Source: Caproicibacter sp002399225 (lineage in GTDB: Bacteria > Bacillota > Clostridia > Oscillospirales > Acutalibacteraceae). From it: DNA of 28,551 nt. The notes beneath the pieces are model-generated. The model ran no database searches and had not been told where the DNA came from. It was given only the letters and a program-made list of their open reading frames with translations. Each line of letters starts with the position of its first letter. Within the stretch, counting starts at the first letter, position 1. Shown in pieces: positions 1-7,053 of the stretch. The stretch spans positions 1 to 28,551 of the forward strand of contig DAIOKN010000027.1 of NCBI GenBank assembly GCA_036756705.1. The letters are read 5' to 3'. The position numbers were made by a program, and so were the translations under genes.

Positions 1-1165
1 CATCAAAGCGGGCGAAATAGCGGCCCAGCATGCAGAAATCGCAGCCCATCGCAAGCGCAAGGGTAATGTGGTAATCGTAAACGATGCCGCCGTCCGAACA
101 GATCGGCACATAGATGCCGGTCTCTTTATAATACTCGTCGCGCGCCTTCGCAACTTCAATAACGGCCGTCGCCTGCCCGCGGCCGATACCTTTGGTCTCG
201 CGCGTGATGCAGATGGAGCCGCCGCCGATGCCGATTTTGATAAAATCGGCGCCTGCTTCCGCCAGGAAACGGAATCCGTCGCGGTCCACCACGTTCCCGG
301 CCCCGATCTTCACCGAATCCCCGTATTTTTTGCGCACAAAGTCGATGGTGCGTTTCTGCCATTCGGTGTATCCATCCGAAGAATCAATGCAGAGGATGTC
401 CGCTCCGGCGTCCACCAAAGCGGGGATGCGCTCTTCAAAATCGCGCGTGTTGATGCCCGCGCCGACGATATAGCGCTTGTGGGCATCCAGCAACTCCTGC
501 GGATGCCCTTTGTGGGAATCATAGTCTTTGCGGAATACAAATGACGCCAGCCTGTGGTCCTCGTCGAGGATCGGCAGGGCATTGAGCTTGTTGTCCCAGA
601 TAATATTGTTGGCTTCTTTCAGGCTGACCCCTTCATCGGCGTAAATCACCTTTTCAATCGGTGTCATAAAGGTAAAGACCTTTTCCTCGGGCGACATTCT
701 GCTGACACGGTAATCCCGGCTGGTCACAATCCCGAGCAGATGGCCGTTTGCCGTTCCGTCGTCCGTCACTGCAACCGTAGAGTGACCCGTTTTTTTCTTG
801 AGGGCAAGCACATCGGCAAGCGTCTGATCCATCCGGATGTTGGAATCGCTGACGACAAATCCAGCCTTGTAGCTCTTGACGCGCCGGACCATCTCCGCTT
901 CCTTTTCAATAGACTGAGAACCGTAAAGGAAAGAAATGCCCCCTTCCTTGGCCAGCGCAATTGCCATGCGGTCGTCAGACACCGACTGCATGATGGCGGA
1001 AACCAGGGGAATATTCATGCTCAATCCGGGTTCTTCTCCCTTTTTGAAACGCACGACGGGCGTCTTCAGCGAAACATTCGCGGGGATACATTCCACAGAG
1101 GAATAGCCTGGCACCAGTAGATACTCGCTGAACGTATGGCAGGGCTCGTCATAATAATAGGCCAT
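1..1165 (-). CDS. guaB: IMP dehydrogenase, C-terminus cut by the window edge
   Basis: NAD-dependent oxidation of IMP to XMP, the committed step of GTP synthesis, in the cytosol. About 388 residues are visible; the family is usually 480-500 residues, so roughly the last fifth lies outside the window. The N-terminal barrel part is followed by CBS-type sequence at about residues 95-220. The substrate loop GGGSICITRE carries catalytic Cys319, and the CSDGGI phosphate-binding loop and the LGRYFARF flap start are visible. The ATG at 1165 is preceded by GGAGAAGATAAA, a suitable ribosome binding site. From memory the sequence resembles the Tritrichomonas foetus enzyme more than the common bacterial GuaB: the same N-terminal EPCHTF-EYLL block, the same GIGGGSICITRE loop and the same Cys number. 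Function is certain; the subclass is inference. Confidence 0.95.
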   Translation of the reverse strand, partial: MAYYYDEPCHTFSEYLLVPGYSSVECIPANVSLKTPVVRFKKGEEPGLSMNIPLVSAIMQSVSDDRMAIALAKEGGISFLYGSQSIEKEAEMVRRVKSYKAGFVVSDSNIRMDQTLADVLALKKKTGHSTVAVTDDGTANGHLLGIVTSRDYRVSRMSPEEKVFTFMTPIEKVIYADEGVSLKEANNIIWDNKLNALPILDEDHRLASFVFRKDYDSHKGHPQELLDAHKRYIVGAGINTRDFEERIPALVDAGADILCIDSSDGYTEWQKRTIDFVRKKYGDSVKIGAGNVVDRDGFRFLAEAGADFIKIGIGGGSICITRETKGIGRGQATAVIEVAKARDEYYKETGIYVPICSDGGIVYDYHITLALAMGCDFCMLGRYFARFD

Positions 1166-1289
1166 TTTATCTTCTCCTTGTCTCTGATTGTTCCTGAACA
1201 GCTTTTGTGGCGGCCGGCGGAAGCGCAAGCGCCGGCTCACCTGTCTTGGGAAGGGCCGTCCGCCCTGCCTAACTGCAGTTTTTCCCATT

Positions 1290-1317
1290 ATTATATCACG
1301 GATCCCATTTTTGTAAA
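1290..1317 (-). promoter_or_regulatory. Sigma-A-type promoter of guaB
   Basis: Reading the minus strand, TTTACA (1312-1317) and TATAAT (1290-1295) are separated by 16 bases. The start codon lies about 118 nt downstream of the expected transcription start. That leader contains a 7-bp inverted repeat, GCCGGCG/CGCCGGC at 1213-1236. I see no purine riboswitch core and no T-run after the hairpin. Confidence 0.75.
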
Positions 1318-1394
1318 GAGACAGGCCGGGATAATAAGCGGAATCCCAAGAATTTTGTCTAAGGAAAAGAGAATTGGAATTTGCCCGCCTGAAA

Positions 1395-1424
1395 TTGACA
1401 GACTGCCGACAAAACAAGTATAAT
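1395..1424 (+). promoter_or_regulatory. Sigma-A-type promoter of the threonine aldolase gene
   Basis: TTGACA (1395-1400) and TATAAT (1419-1424) are separated by 18 bases. It diverges from the guaB promoter about 80 bp away. The implied leader to the ATG at 1551 is about 120 nt; I recognise no riboswitch in it. Confidence 0.75.
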
Positions 1425-1550
1425 GAATAAAATTGGCAGGTTTTGCAACCCGGGAAGGTGGATTTGAACGGCCGGTCCCGTCACCGCCATGAAGTCAAAA
1501 GTGTAAAAGGCACTAAACGGAATTATAGTAACTGGAAAAGGAGCAGAAGA

Positions 1551-2585
1551 ATGATTCGATTCAATTGCGACTACAGCGAAGGCGCTCACCCGAAAATTCT
1601 GGAAATGCTCTCCCGTACCAATCTGGAGCAGACAGCCGGCTACGGGGAAGATCCCTATTGCAGACGCGCAGCCGATTTGATCCGGCAGAAATGCGCGTGC
1701 CCGGATGCTGCCATTCATTTCATCGTCGGCGGAACACAGGTCAACATGATCGTGATTGCGGCGGCGCTGCGCCCCCATCAGGGAGCGCTCTGCGCCGACA
1801 CCGGCCACATCAACGGCCATGAAACCGGCGCCGTGGAGGCCACCGGGCACAAAGTTCTGGCTCTGCCGGGTGTAGAGGGAAAAATCACCGCCGGGCAAAT
1901 TCAAGCCGCCTGCGACGCGCATTTCGGCGGCGACTCCCCCGAGCATACGGTCCAGCCCGGCCTGGTGTACCTTTCCCTTTCCACGGAACTCGGCACCGTT
2001 TACACCAAAGCGGAGCTGACCGAGATCAGCAAAACCTGCCGCCGGAACGGCCTTCTGCTGTATGTGGACGGCGCCCGCCTCGGCTACGGCCTGTACGCCG
2101 AGGGCTGCGACCTTGACCTGCCCTCACTTGCCGCGCTCTGCGACGCTTTCACCATCGGCGGCACCAAGGGCGGCGCGCTGTTCGGCGAAGCGCTGGTCCT
2201 GCACAGCGCCTCTCTGGAAAAGGACTTCCGCTACATCCTCAAGCAGAGGGGCGGCATGCTTGCAAAAGGCCGGCTGCTGGGGATTCAGTTCCTCGCGCTG
2301 CTGGAAGACGACCTCTATTTTCACCTTGCGGCGCACGCTGACCGGCAGGCCATGCAGATCCGCCGCGCCTGTGCCGAACGGGACTGGGGCTTTCTTTCCT
2401 CCTCCCCGACCAATCAGCAGTTCCCGATTCTGCCGGACACGGCGCTCGATTCTTTGCAGCAGAACTATATTGTCTCCGACTGCGGCCGGGTGGATCAAAC
2501 GCACCGCGCCGTCCGTTTCTGCACCAGCTGGGCAACCCGCGACGAGGATGTGGAACGCCTCGTCCGCGACATCCGCGCGCTGTAA
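1551..2585 (+). CDS. ltaE: Low-specificity threonine aldolase-like PLP enzyme
   Basis: Fold-type I PLP enzyme of the beta-eliminating lyase/threonine aldolase family, expected to split L-threonine or L-allo-threonine into glycine and acetaldehyde. Visible features are the N-terminal FNCDYSEGAHP substrate region, the glycine-rich GGTQVN cofactor loop, the LYVDGARLGYGL strand with the PLP-contacting Asp and Arg, and Lys206 in TIGGTKGGALFGEA, the expected Schiff-base lysine. The length of 344 residues is normal. The frame is open upstream to 1443, but AAAGGAGCAGAAGA precedes the ATG at 1551 and homology begins there. It is a single-gene unit with its own promoter and terminator. Substrate stereospecificity cannot be read from the sequence. 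Confidence 0.88.
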   Translation: MIRFNCDYSEGAHPKILEMLSRTNLEQTAGYGEDPYCRRAADLIRQKCACPDAAIHFIVGGTQVNMIVIAAALRPHQGALCADTGHINGHETGAVEATGHKVLALPGVEGKITAGQIQAACDAHFGGDSPEHTVQPGLVYLSLSTELGTVYTKAELTEISKTCRRNGLLLYVDGARLGYGLYAEGCDLDLPSLAALCDAFTIGGTKGGALFGEALVLHSASLEKDFRYILKQRGGMLAKGRLLGIQFLALLEDDLYFHLAAHADRQAMQIRRACAERDWGFLSSSPTNQQFPILPDTALDSLQQNYIVSDCGRVDQTHRAVRFCTSWATRDEDVERLVRDIRAL

Positions 2586-2620
2586 ACGGAAGACGGTACC
2601 GAACAAAAGAGTTATGCAAC

Positions 2621-2656
2621 GGCCCGGGCGAAATTGCTGCGCCCGGGCCATTTTTT
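2621..2656 (+). terminator. Rho-independent terminator after the threonine aldolase gene
   Basis: A perfect 10-bp GC-rich stem, GGCCCGGGCG (2621-2630) with CGCCCGGGCC (2640-2649), has a 9-base loop and is followed by a T-run. Confidence 0.93.
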
Positions 2657-2695
2657 GATTGGAGCAAACAGAATAAAATTTCTTCAGCCAAACAA

Positions 2696-2745
2696 TTGAC
2701 AAAGATAGAGGCAAAGTATATATTATGTATGAACAATTAATCATA
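2696..2745 (+). promoter_or_regulatory. Promoter and ArsR/SmtB-type operator of the metal-resistance operon
   Basis: TTGACA (2696-2701), a 17-base spacer and TATATT (2719-2724) form a good sigma-A promoter. Immediately downstream lies the inverted repeat TATGA (2728-2732)/TCATA (2741-2745), whose core reads TGAACA-AT-TAATCA. That is close to the TGAACA-N2-TGTTCA half-sites known for SmtB/CzrA/CadC repressors. Its position over the start of transcription fits autorepression that is relieved by metal. Confidence 0.75.
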
Positions 2746-2763
2746 TGATAGGATGTTGGTATT

Positions 2764-3123
2764 ATGTCGGAAAATCTGGAACATACGGAACAGGACTCCA
2801 TTTCGCGGGAAGAAGCGCTGAAAAAAGCGGAAAACGACATGCCGGACGACGAGATCCTTTACGACCTTGCGGATCTGTTTAAAATTTTCGCCGATTCCAC
2901 GCGGATCAAGATCCTCTATGCTCTGCTGGAGTCAGAAATGTGTGTCTGCGACATTGCGCAGCTGCTTGGGATGAATCAGTCCGCCATCTCTCATCAGCTT
3001 CGGGTACTCAAGCAGAGCAAGCTGGTCAAGTACCGTCGGGATGGCAAAGCGATCCTCTACTCCCTCGCGGACGGACATGTGCGCACCATCCTCGACCAGG
3101 GCATGGAGCACGTCGGGGAATAA
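2764..3123 (+). CDS. ArsR/SmtB-family metal-sensing repressor, zinc-type alpha5 site
   Basis: Winged-helix repressor of 119 residues, expected to sit on the upstream operator and leave when zinc or a related ion binds. The helix-turn-helix is at about residues 61-90 (VCDIAQLLGMNQSAISHQLRVL). The C-terminal helix holds D103, H105, H116 and E119, exactly the D-x-H-x10-H-x2-E alpha5 ligand set of SmtB-type zinc sensors. A MCVCD motif at residues 59-63 preserves the alpha3 Cys-x-Cys of CadC, but the extra N-terminal cysteines of CadC are absent. It is the first gene of the operon with the HMA protein and the ATPase. The ATG at 2764 follows a weak AGGATG site. Confidence 0.92.
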   Translation: MSENLEHTEQDSISREEALKKAENDMPDDEILYDLADLFKIFADSTRIKILYALLESEMCVCDIAQLLGMNQSAISHQLRVLKQSKLVKYRRDGKAILYSLADGHVRTILDQGMEHVGE

Positions 3124-3152
3124 ATCTATATTTTGAATCGGAGGTTATGCTC

Positions 3153-3371
3153 ATGAGGAAAAAAATTAAATTAACTGATTTAGACTGCGCGGCATGCGCC
3201 GCGAAAATGGAAGACGCCGTCCGAAAGATTCCGGGCGTAAACAGCGCCAGCGTGAGTTTTCTGACCCAGAAGCTCACGCTGGACGCCGACGACGGACGTT
3301 TTGACGAAATTTTGAAACAGGCGGAGTGCGCCTGCAAAAAAGTCGAACCGGACTGCATGCTGGAACGGTAA
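3153..3371 (+). CDS. Free-standing HMA-domain metal chaperone
   Basis: A 72-residue protein with a single heavy-metal-associated domain. The metal-binding loop is LDCAACAAK (Cys12 and Cys15), followed by a helix and PGVNSASVSF. The C-terminal part adds a second cysteine cluster (AECACKK and a late Cys). It probably delivers Zn, Cd or Pb to the ATPase encoded 31 bp downstream. Many P1B ATPases carry this domain at their own N-terminus; here it is a separate gene. Two ATGs are possible (3147 and 3153); GGAGG at 3140-3144 is best spaced for 3153. Confidence 0.85.
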   Translation: MRKKIKLTDLDCAACAAKMEDAVRKIPGVNSASVSFLTQKLTLDADDGRFDEILKQAECACKKVEPDCMLER

Positions 3372-3402
3372 TCCCGGAAAAGTCAAAATAGGAGGCGGCA
3401 CC

Positions 3403-5265
3403 ATGGATCCCAAACAGAAAAAGATCCTTCAGCGCGTGGGCGCAAGCACTGTTCTTTTCCTCATCCTGCTGTTTCTTCCCATCCAGGGCACCGGAAAACT
3501 TCTGCTTTTCCTCATCCCCTATGGGATCGCAGGCTGGGATGTTCTGTGGAAAGCGGTGCGGAACATCGCGCACGGGCAGGTTTTCGATGAAAATTTTCTG
3601 ATGTGCGTTGCGACGGTCGGCGCATTTGGAATCGGAGAATACCCGGAAGCCGTGGCGGTCATGCTGTTTTACCAGCTTGGCGAGCTGTTTCAGAGCCGCG
3701 CGGTGAGCCGTTCCCGGCAGTCGATCGCAGCGCTGATGGACATCCGGCCCGATTACGCCAACCTGGAGGAGGAAGGCAGTCTACGCCGGGTTGATCCGGA
3801 GGAGGTGCAGGTGGGCGATACCATCGCCGTGCGCCCCGGCGAAAAGATTCCGCTGGACGGCACCGTGCTGGAAGGCAGTTCCAGCGTCAACACCTCCGCC
3901 CTGACCGGCGAACCGCTTCCGCGGGATGCAAATCCGGGCGACGAGGTCCTCAGCGGCTGCATCAATCTGACCGGCCTGCTGCATATCCGGGTCAGCCGCC
4001 CGTTTGAGGAATCCACGGTTTCCAAAATCTTAGAGCTGGTGGAAAATTCCGCCGCCAAGAAGGCAAAAACGGAAGCTTTCATCACGCGCTTTGCCCGCTG
4101 GTACACCCCCGCCGTCGTCATCGGCGCGTTGCTCCTCGCGGCGGTTCCTCCCCTTCTTTTTTCAGGCGGCTGGAGCGACTGGATTCAGCGGGCTCTGATT
4201 TTTCTCGTGATCTCCTGCCCGTGCGCGCTGGTCCTCTCCGTTCCGCTCAGCTTTTTCGGCGGAATCGGCGGGGCCTCCCGGCGCGGGATTCTCATCAAGG
4301 GCGGCAATTACCTCGAAGCCCTTGCCAAAGTGGAAACCGTCGTGTTCGATAAAACAGGGACCCTGACCAAGGGGACGTTTCACGTGACGGCGATCCACCC
4401 GGAGCAAATGCCGGAGCAAAAGCTGCTGGAGCTTGCCGCCCTGGCCGAAAGCTACTCGGAGCACCCGATCTCCCGCTCCCTCCGGGAAGCGTGCCAAACG
4501 GAGCCGGATCGCTCCGCCGTTTCCGACGTGCAGGAAATCAGCGGCCGGGGCGTGCGGGTGCGCATCGGCGGCAAGCTGGTCAGCGTGGGCAATCTGAAGC
4601 TGATGGAGCAGGAAGGCGTCTGCGGGAAAAAATGCAGCCTGACAGGCACGATTGTACATGTGGCCGTAGATGGGAGCTACATGGGGCACATCGTCATTTC
4701 AGACGAGGTAAAGGAAGACGCCGCCGAAGCGGTCGCCGGGCTGAAAAGGATCGGCATCCGCTCCACCGTCCTGCTGACGGGCGATGCCAAAGAAGTCGGC
4801 GAAGAGGTTGCCGCCCGCCTTGGGATCGACGAGGTCCACTCGGAACTGCTGCCTGCCGGCAAAGTGGAGCAGGTGGAACGCCTGATGGAGCGGAAAACGG
4901 GGAACGGCCGGCTTGCTTTTGTCGGCGACGGCATCAACGACGCGCCGGTGCTGGCCCGCGCGGACATCGGCATTGCGATGGGCGGCCTTGGCTCCGATGC
5001 CGCGATTGAAGCCGCCGACATCGTCCTGATGGACGACCGCCCTTCTAAAATTCCGGAAGCGGTCGGCATCGCGCGGCGAACGCTCCGCATCGCGCGGCAG
5101 AACATTGTCTTTGCCCTGGGGGTAAAGTTCGCCATTCTCACGCTCGGCGCACTCGGCCTTGCCAACATGTGGGAAGCCGTCTTCGCCGACGTCGGCGTTT
5201 CGGTTCTCGCCGTATTAAACGCTTCCCGCGCTTTAAAAACGGGCGGAGGCTCTTCCGATTCCTGA
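3403..5265 (+). CDS. cadA: P1B-type heavy-metal-exporting ATPase (Zn/Cd/Pb class)
   Basis: Membrane ATPase of 620 residues that should pump divalent soft metals out of the cell. In order: N-terminal membrane segments with no HMA domain, the TGE phosphatase loop in SALTGEPLP, the CPC ion-binding motif at 272-274 in SCPCALVLSVP, the phosphorylated Asp316 in DKTGT, the nucleotide-domain HP motif in SEHPISRS, and GDGINDAP at 508-515. The last membrane segments contain ADVGVSVLAVLNASR, typical of the P1B-2 (ZntA/CadA) group. AGGAGGCGGCACC precedes the start. It is the last gene of the ArsR-HMA-ATPase operon and stops only 9 bp before the convergent hydA stop. Metal preference among Zn, Cd and Pb is inferred from the group. 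Confidence 0.93.
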   Translation: MDPKQKKILQRVGASTVLFLILLFLPIQGTGKLLLFLIPYGIAGWDVLWKAVRNIAHGQVFDENFLMCVATVGAFGIGEYPEAVAVMLFYQLGELFQSRAVSRSRQSIAALMDIRPDYANLEEEGSLRRVDPEEVQVGDTIAVRPGEKIPLDGTVLEGSSSVNTSALTGEPLPRDANPGDEVLSGCINLTGLLHIRVSRPFEESTVSKILELVENSAAKKAKTEAFITRFARWYTPAVVIGALLLAAVPPLLFSGGWSDWIQRALIFLVISCPCALVLSVPLSFFGGIGGASRRGILIKGGNYLEALAKVETVVFDKTGTLTKGTFHVTAIHPEQMPEQKLLELAALAESYSEHPISRSLREACQTEPDRSAVSDVQEISGRGVRVRIGGKLVSVGNLKLMEQEGVCGKKCSLTGTIVHVAVDGSYMGHIVISDEVKEDAAEAVAGLKRIGIRSTVLLTGDAKEVGEEVAARLGIDEVHSELLPAGKVEQVERLMERKTGNGRLAFVGDGINDAPVLARADIGIAMGGLGSDAAIEAADIVLMDDRPSKIPEAVGIARRTLRIARQNIVFALGVKFAILTLGALGLANMWEAVFADVGVSVLAVLNASRALKTGGGSSDS

Positions 5266-5274
5266 CCTTTTCCG

Positions 5275-7053
5275 CTACCAGTCCTCCCGGATGGGCTTCT
5301 CTTTCACCCGATCCGTTCCGCGCGGGGAAAGAGGCACCTCCCAAAGCCGATGATCCGTATGAAGCAAATCATGGGCCCGCTGGGAAAGCGGTTTCCCTAT
5401 GTAATCCCGATAAATGCGGATGACCTCCGGATTTTCATGGGCAAAGCGAATCTCACTGTTCCTGTCAAGGCCGTACAAGTTCTGCGCGCGGTTCCCGGCC
5501 AGTTCTTCTCCCTCGCGGATCGGCTGCCCGCCGCCGCCGGAGCAGCCGCCGGGGCACGCCATGACCTCCACAAAATCGTAGTGTACCCGTCCCAGGCGGA
5601 CTGCCTCCATCAGCCGTCTCGTGTTTCCAAGGCCGCTGACAACCGCCACTTTCAGAGGCGTGCCGCTCAGGTCGAAAGAAGCTTCTTTCCAGCCGTCCAT
5701 GCCGCGCACGCTCCGGAAAGCGTCGGGATCCGGGTTTTTCCCGGAGGTCAGGTAATACGCGCTGCGCAGAGCGGCTTCCATCACTCCGCCGGTTGCGCCG
5801 AAGATCACGCCCGCGCCTGAGCTGGCGCCAAGCGGCGCGTCGAATGCCTCCTCCTCAAGGTCACGGACCGGAATATGCTCCGCGCGGATCATACGATCTA
5901 CCTCGCGGGTGGTCAGGACGACGTCCACATCCCGCCTTGTTCCGGCGCTGTCCATTCCGGGAAGTTCAGCTTCCCATTTCTTCGCGAGGCACGGCATGAC
6001 GGAAATACAGCAAATCCGCTCCGGAGGCACCTTCAGAAGCTTTGCATAGTAACTTTTTGCCACGGCCCCAAACATCTGCTGCGGAGATTTCGCAGTGGAA
6101 AGCTGGTCGGTAAAATCGGGATACTGCGACCTCAGAAAACGGATCCAGCCGGGGCAGCAGGAGGTGAACATCGGCAATGGATTGTCTCCGCGCGTTTTCA
6201 GCCGACGCAGGAATTCGCTTCCTTCTTCGATCACCGTCAGGTCCGCACTGAATGCGGTGTCAAAAATATAATCGAATCCAATCCTACGCAGAGCAGCTAC
6301 CAGACGCCCCACGGTTGCCTGTCCGCGGTCCAGCCCCAGCGATTCGCCCCATGCCGCCCGGACTGCCGGGGCAATCTGCACCACGGTGATTGTCTGCGGA
6401 TCCGCCAGTGCGGCAAAGGCCTGTTCCGTGTCGTCCCGCTCTCTCAGCGCGCCGACCGGGCAGTGCGTGACGCACTGCCCGCACAGTGCGCAGTCTGAAT
6501 CTTCAATCTTTCGATTAAAGGATACGTCGACCGTCGTGCGGGAACCGGTGTACGAAACATCCCAGATTCCCATATCTTGAATTTTATTGCAGACCTGAAT
6601 GCAGCGCATGCACTTGATGCACTTGGAAAAGTCCCGAATCAGCGGAAACTTCCGGTTCCACGGGGAATAGGGCAGTTCACGCCGATATGGAAGGTCGAGG
6701 ATGCCAAGGTCGTTTGCCAGGGACTGGAGGCTGCAGTTCCCGCTGCGCGCGCATGTGGCGCAGTAGCAGTCATGCTGAGAAAGGATCAGCTCTACAATGA
6801 CCCGGCGGGCCTCCCGCACACGGGGACTGCTGGTTCGGACAATCATGCCCTCTTTCACCCGGTTGTTGCAGGCGGTCATCAGCCGGCCGACTCCTTCCAA
6901 TTCCACTACGCAGACGCGGCAGGCCCCAATCTCATTGATTCCTTTTAAGTAACATAGGGTTGGAATGACGATGCCCGCCGCCGCGGCCGCCTCTAAAATT
7001 GTGGCGCCGTCCTGCGCCTGAACGGACTTTCCGTTAATTGTGAGATTTACCAT
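5275..7053 (-). CDS. hydA: [FeFe]-hydrogenase catalytic subunit, multi-cluster type
   Basis: Cytosolic hydrogenase of 592 residues that makes or oxidises H2. An N-terminal 2Fe-2S domain (C34, C45, C48, C62) is followed by a His-Cys3 4Fe-4S site (H94, C98, C101, C107), two ferredoxin 4Fe-4S clusters (C145/148/151/155 and C188/191/194/198) and the H-cluster domain. The latter has TSCCPGW (proton-relay C299, ligand C300), MPCLAKKWE (C355) and MACPGGC with GGGGQP (C500, C504). These positions are almost those of clostridial CpI. The gene overlaps the end of the flavoprotein gene upstream by 7 bp, so the two are probably made as a complex. The C-terminal extension after the H-cluster domain is about 80 residues. 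Maturation genes hydE/F/G are not in the window. Confidence 0.95.
   Translation of the reverse strand: MVNLTINGKSVQAQDGATILEAAAAAGIVIPTLCYLKGINEIGACRVCVVELEGVGRLMTACNNRVKEGMIVRTSSPRVREARRVIVELILSQHDCYCATCARSGNCSLQSLANDLGILDLPYRRELPYSPWNRKFPLIRDFSKCIKCMRCIQVCNKIQDMGIWDVSYTGSRTTVDVSFNRKIEDSDCALCGQCVTHCPVGALRERDDTEQAFAALADPQTITVVQIAPAVRAAWGESLGLDRGQATVGRLVAALRRIGFDYIFDTAFSADLTVIEEGSEFLRRLKTRGDNPLPMFTSCCPGWIRFLRSQYPDFTDQLSTAKSPQQMFGAVAKSYYAKLLKVPPERICCISVMPCLAKKWEAELPGMDSAGTRRDVDVVLTTREVDRMIRAEHIPVRDLEEEAFDAPLGASSGAGVIFGATGGVMEAALRSAYYLTSGKNPDPDAFRSVRGMDGWKEASFDLSGTPLKVAVVSGLGNTRRLMEAVRLGRVHYDFVEVMACPGGCSGGGGQPIREGEELAGNRAQNLYGLDRNSEIRFAHENPEVIRIYRDYIGKPLSQRAHDLLHTDHRLWEVPLSPRGTDRVKEKPIREDW

Noticed and set aside
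68..1120. Plus-strand open frames across the left edge
   Set aside because: They are shadows of guaB on the minus strand, whose motifs are intact.
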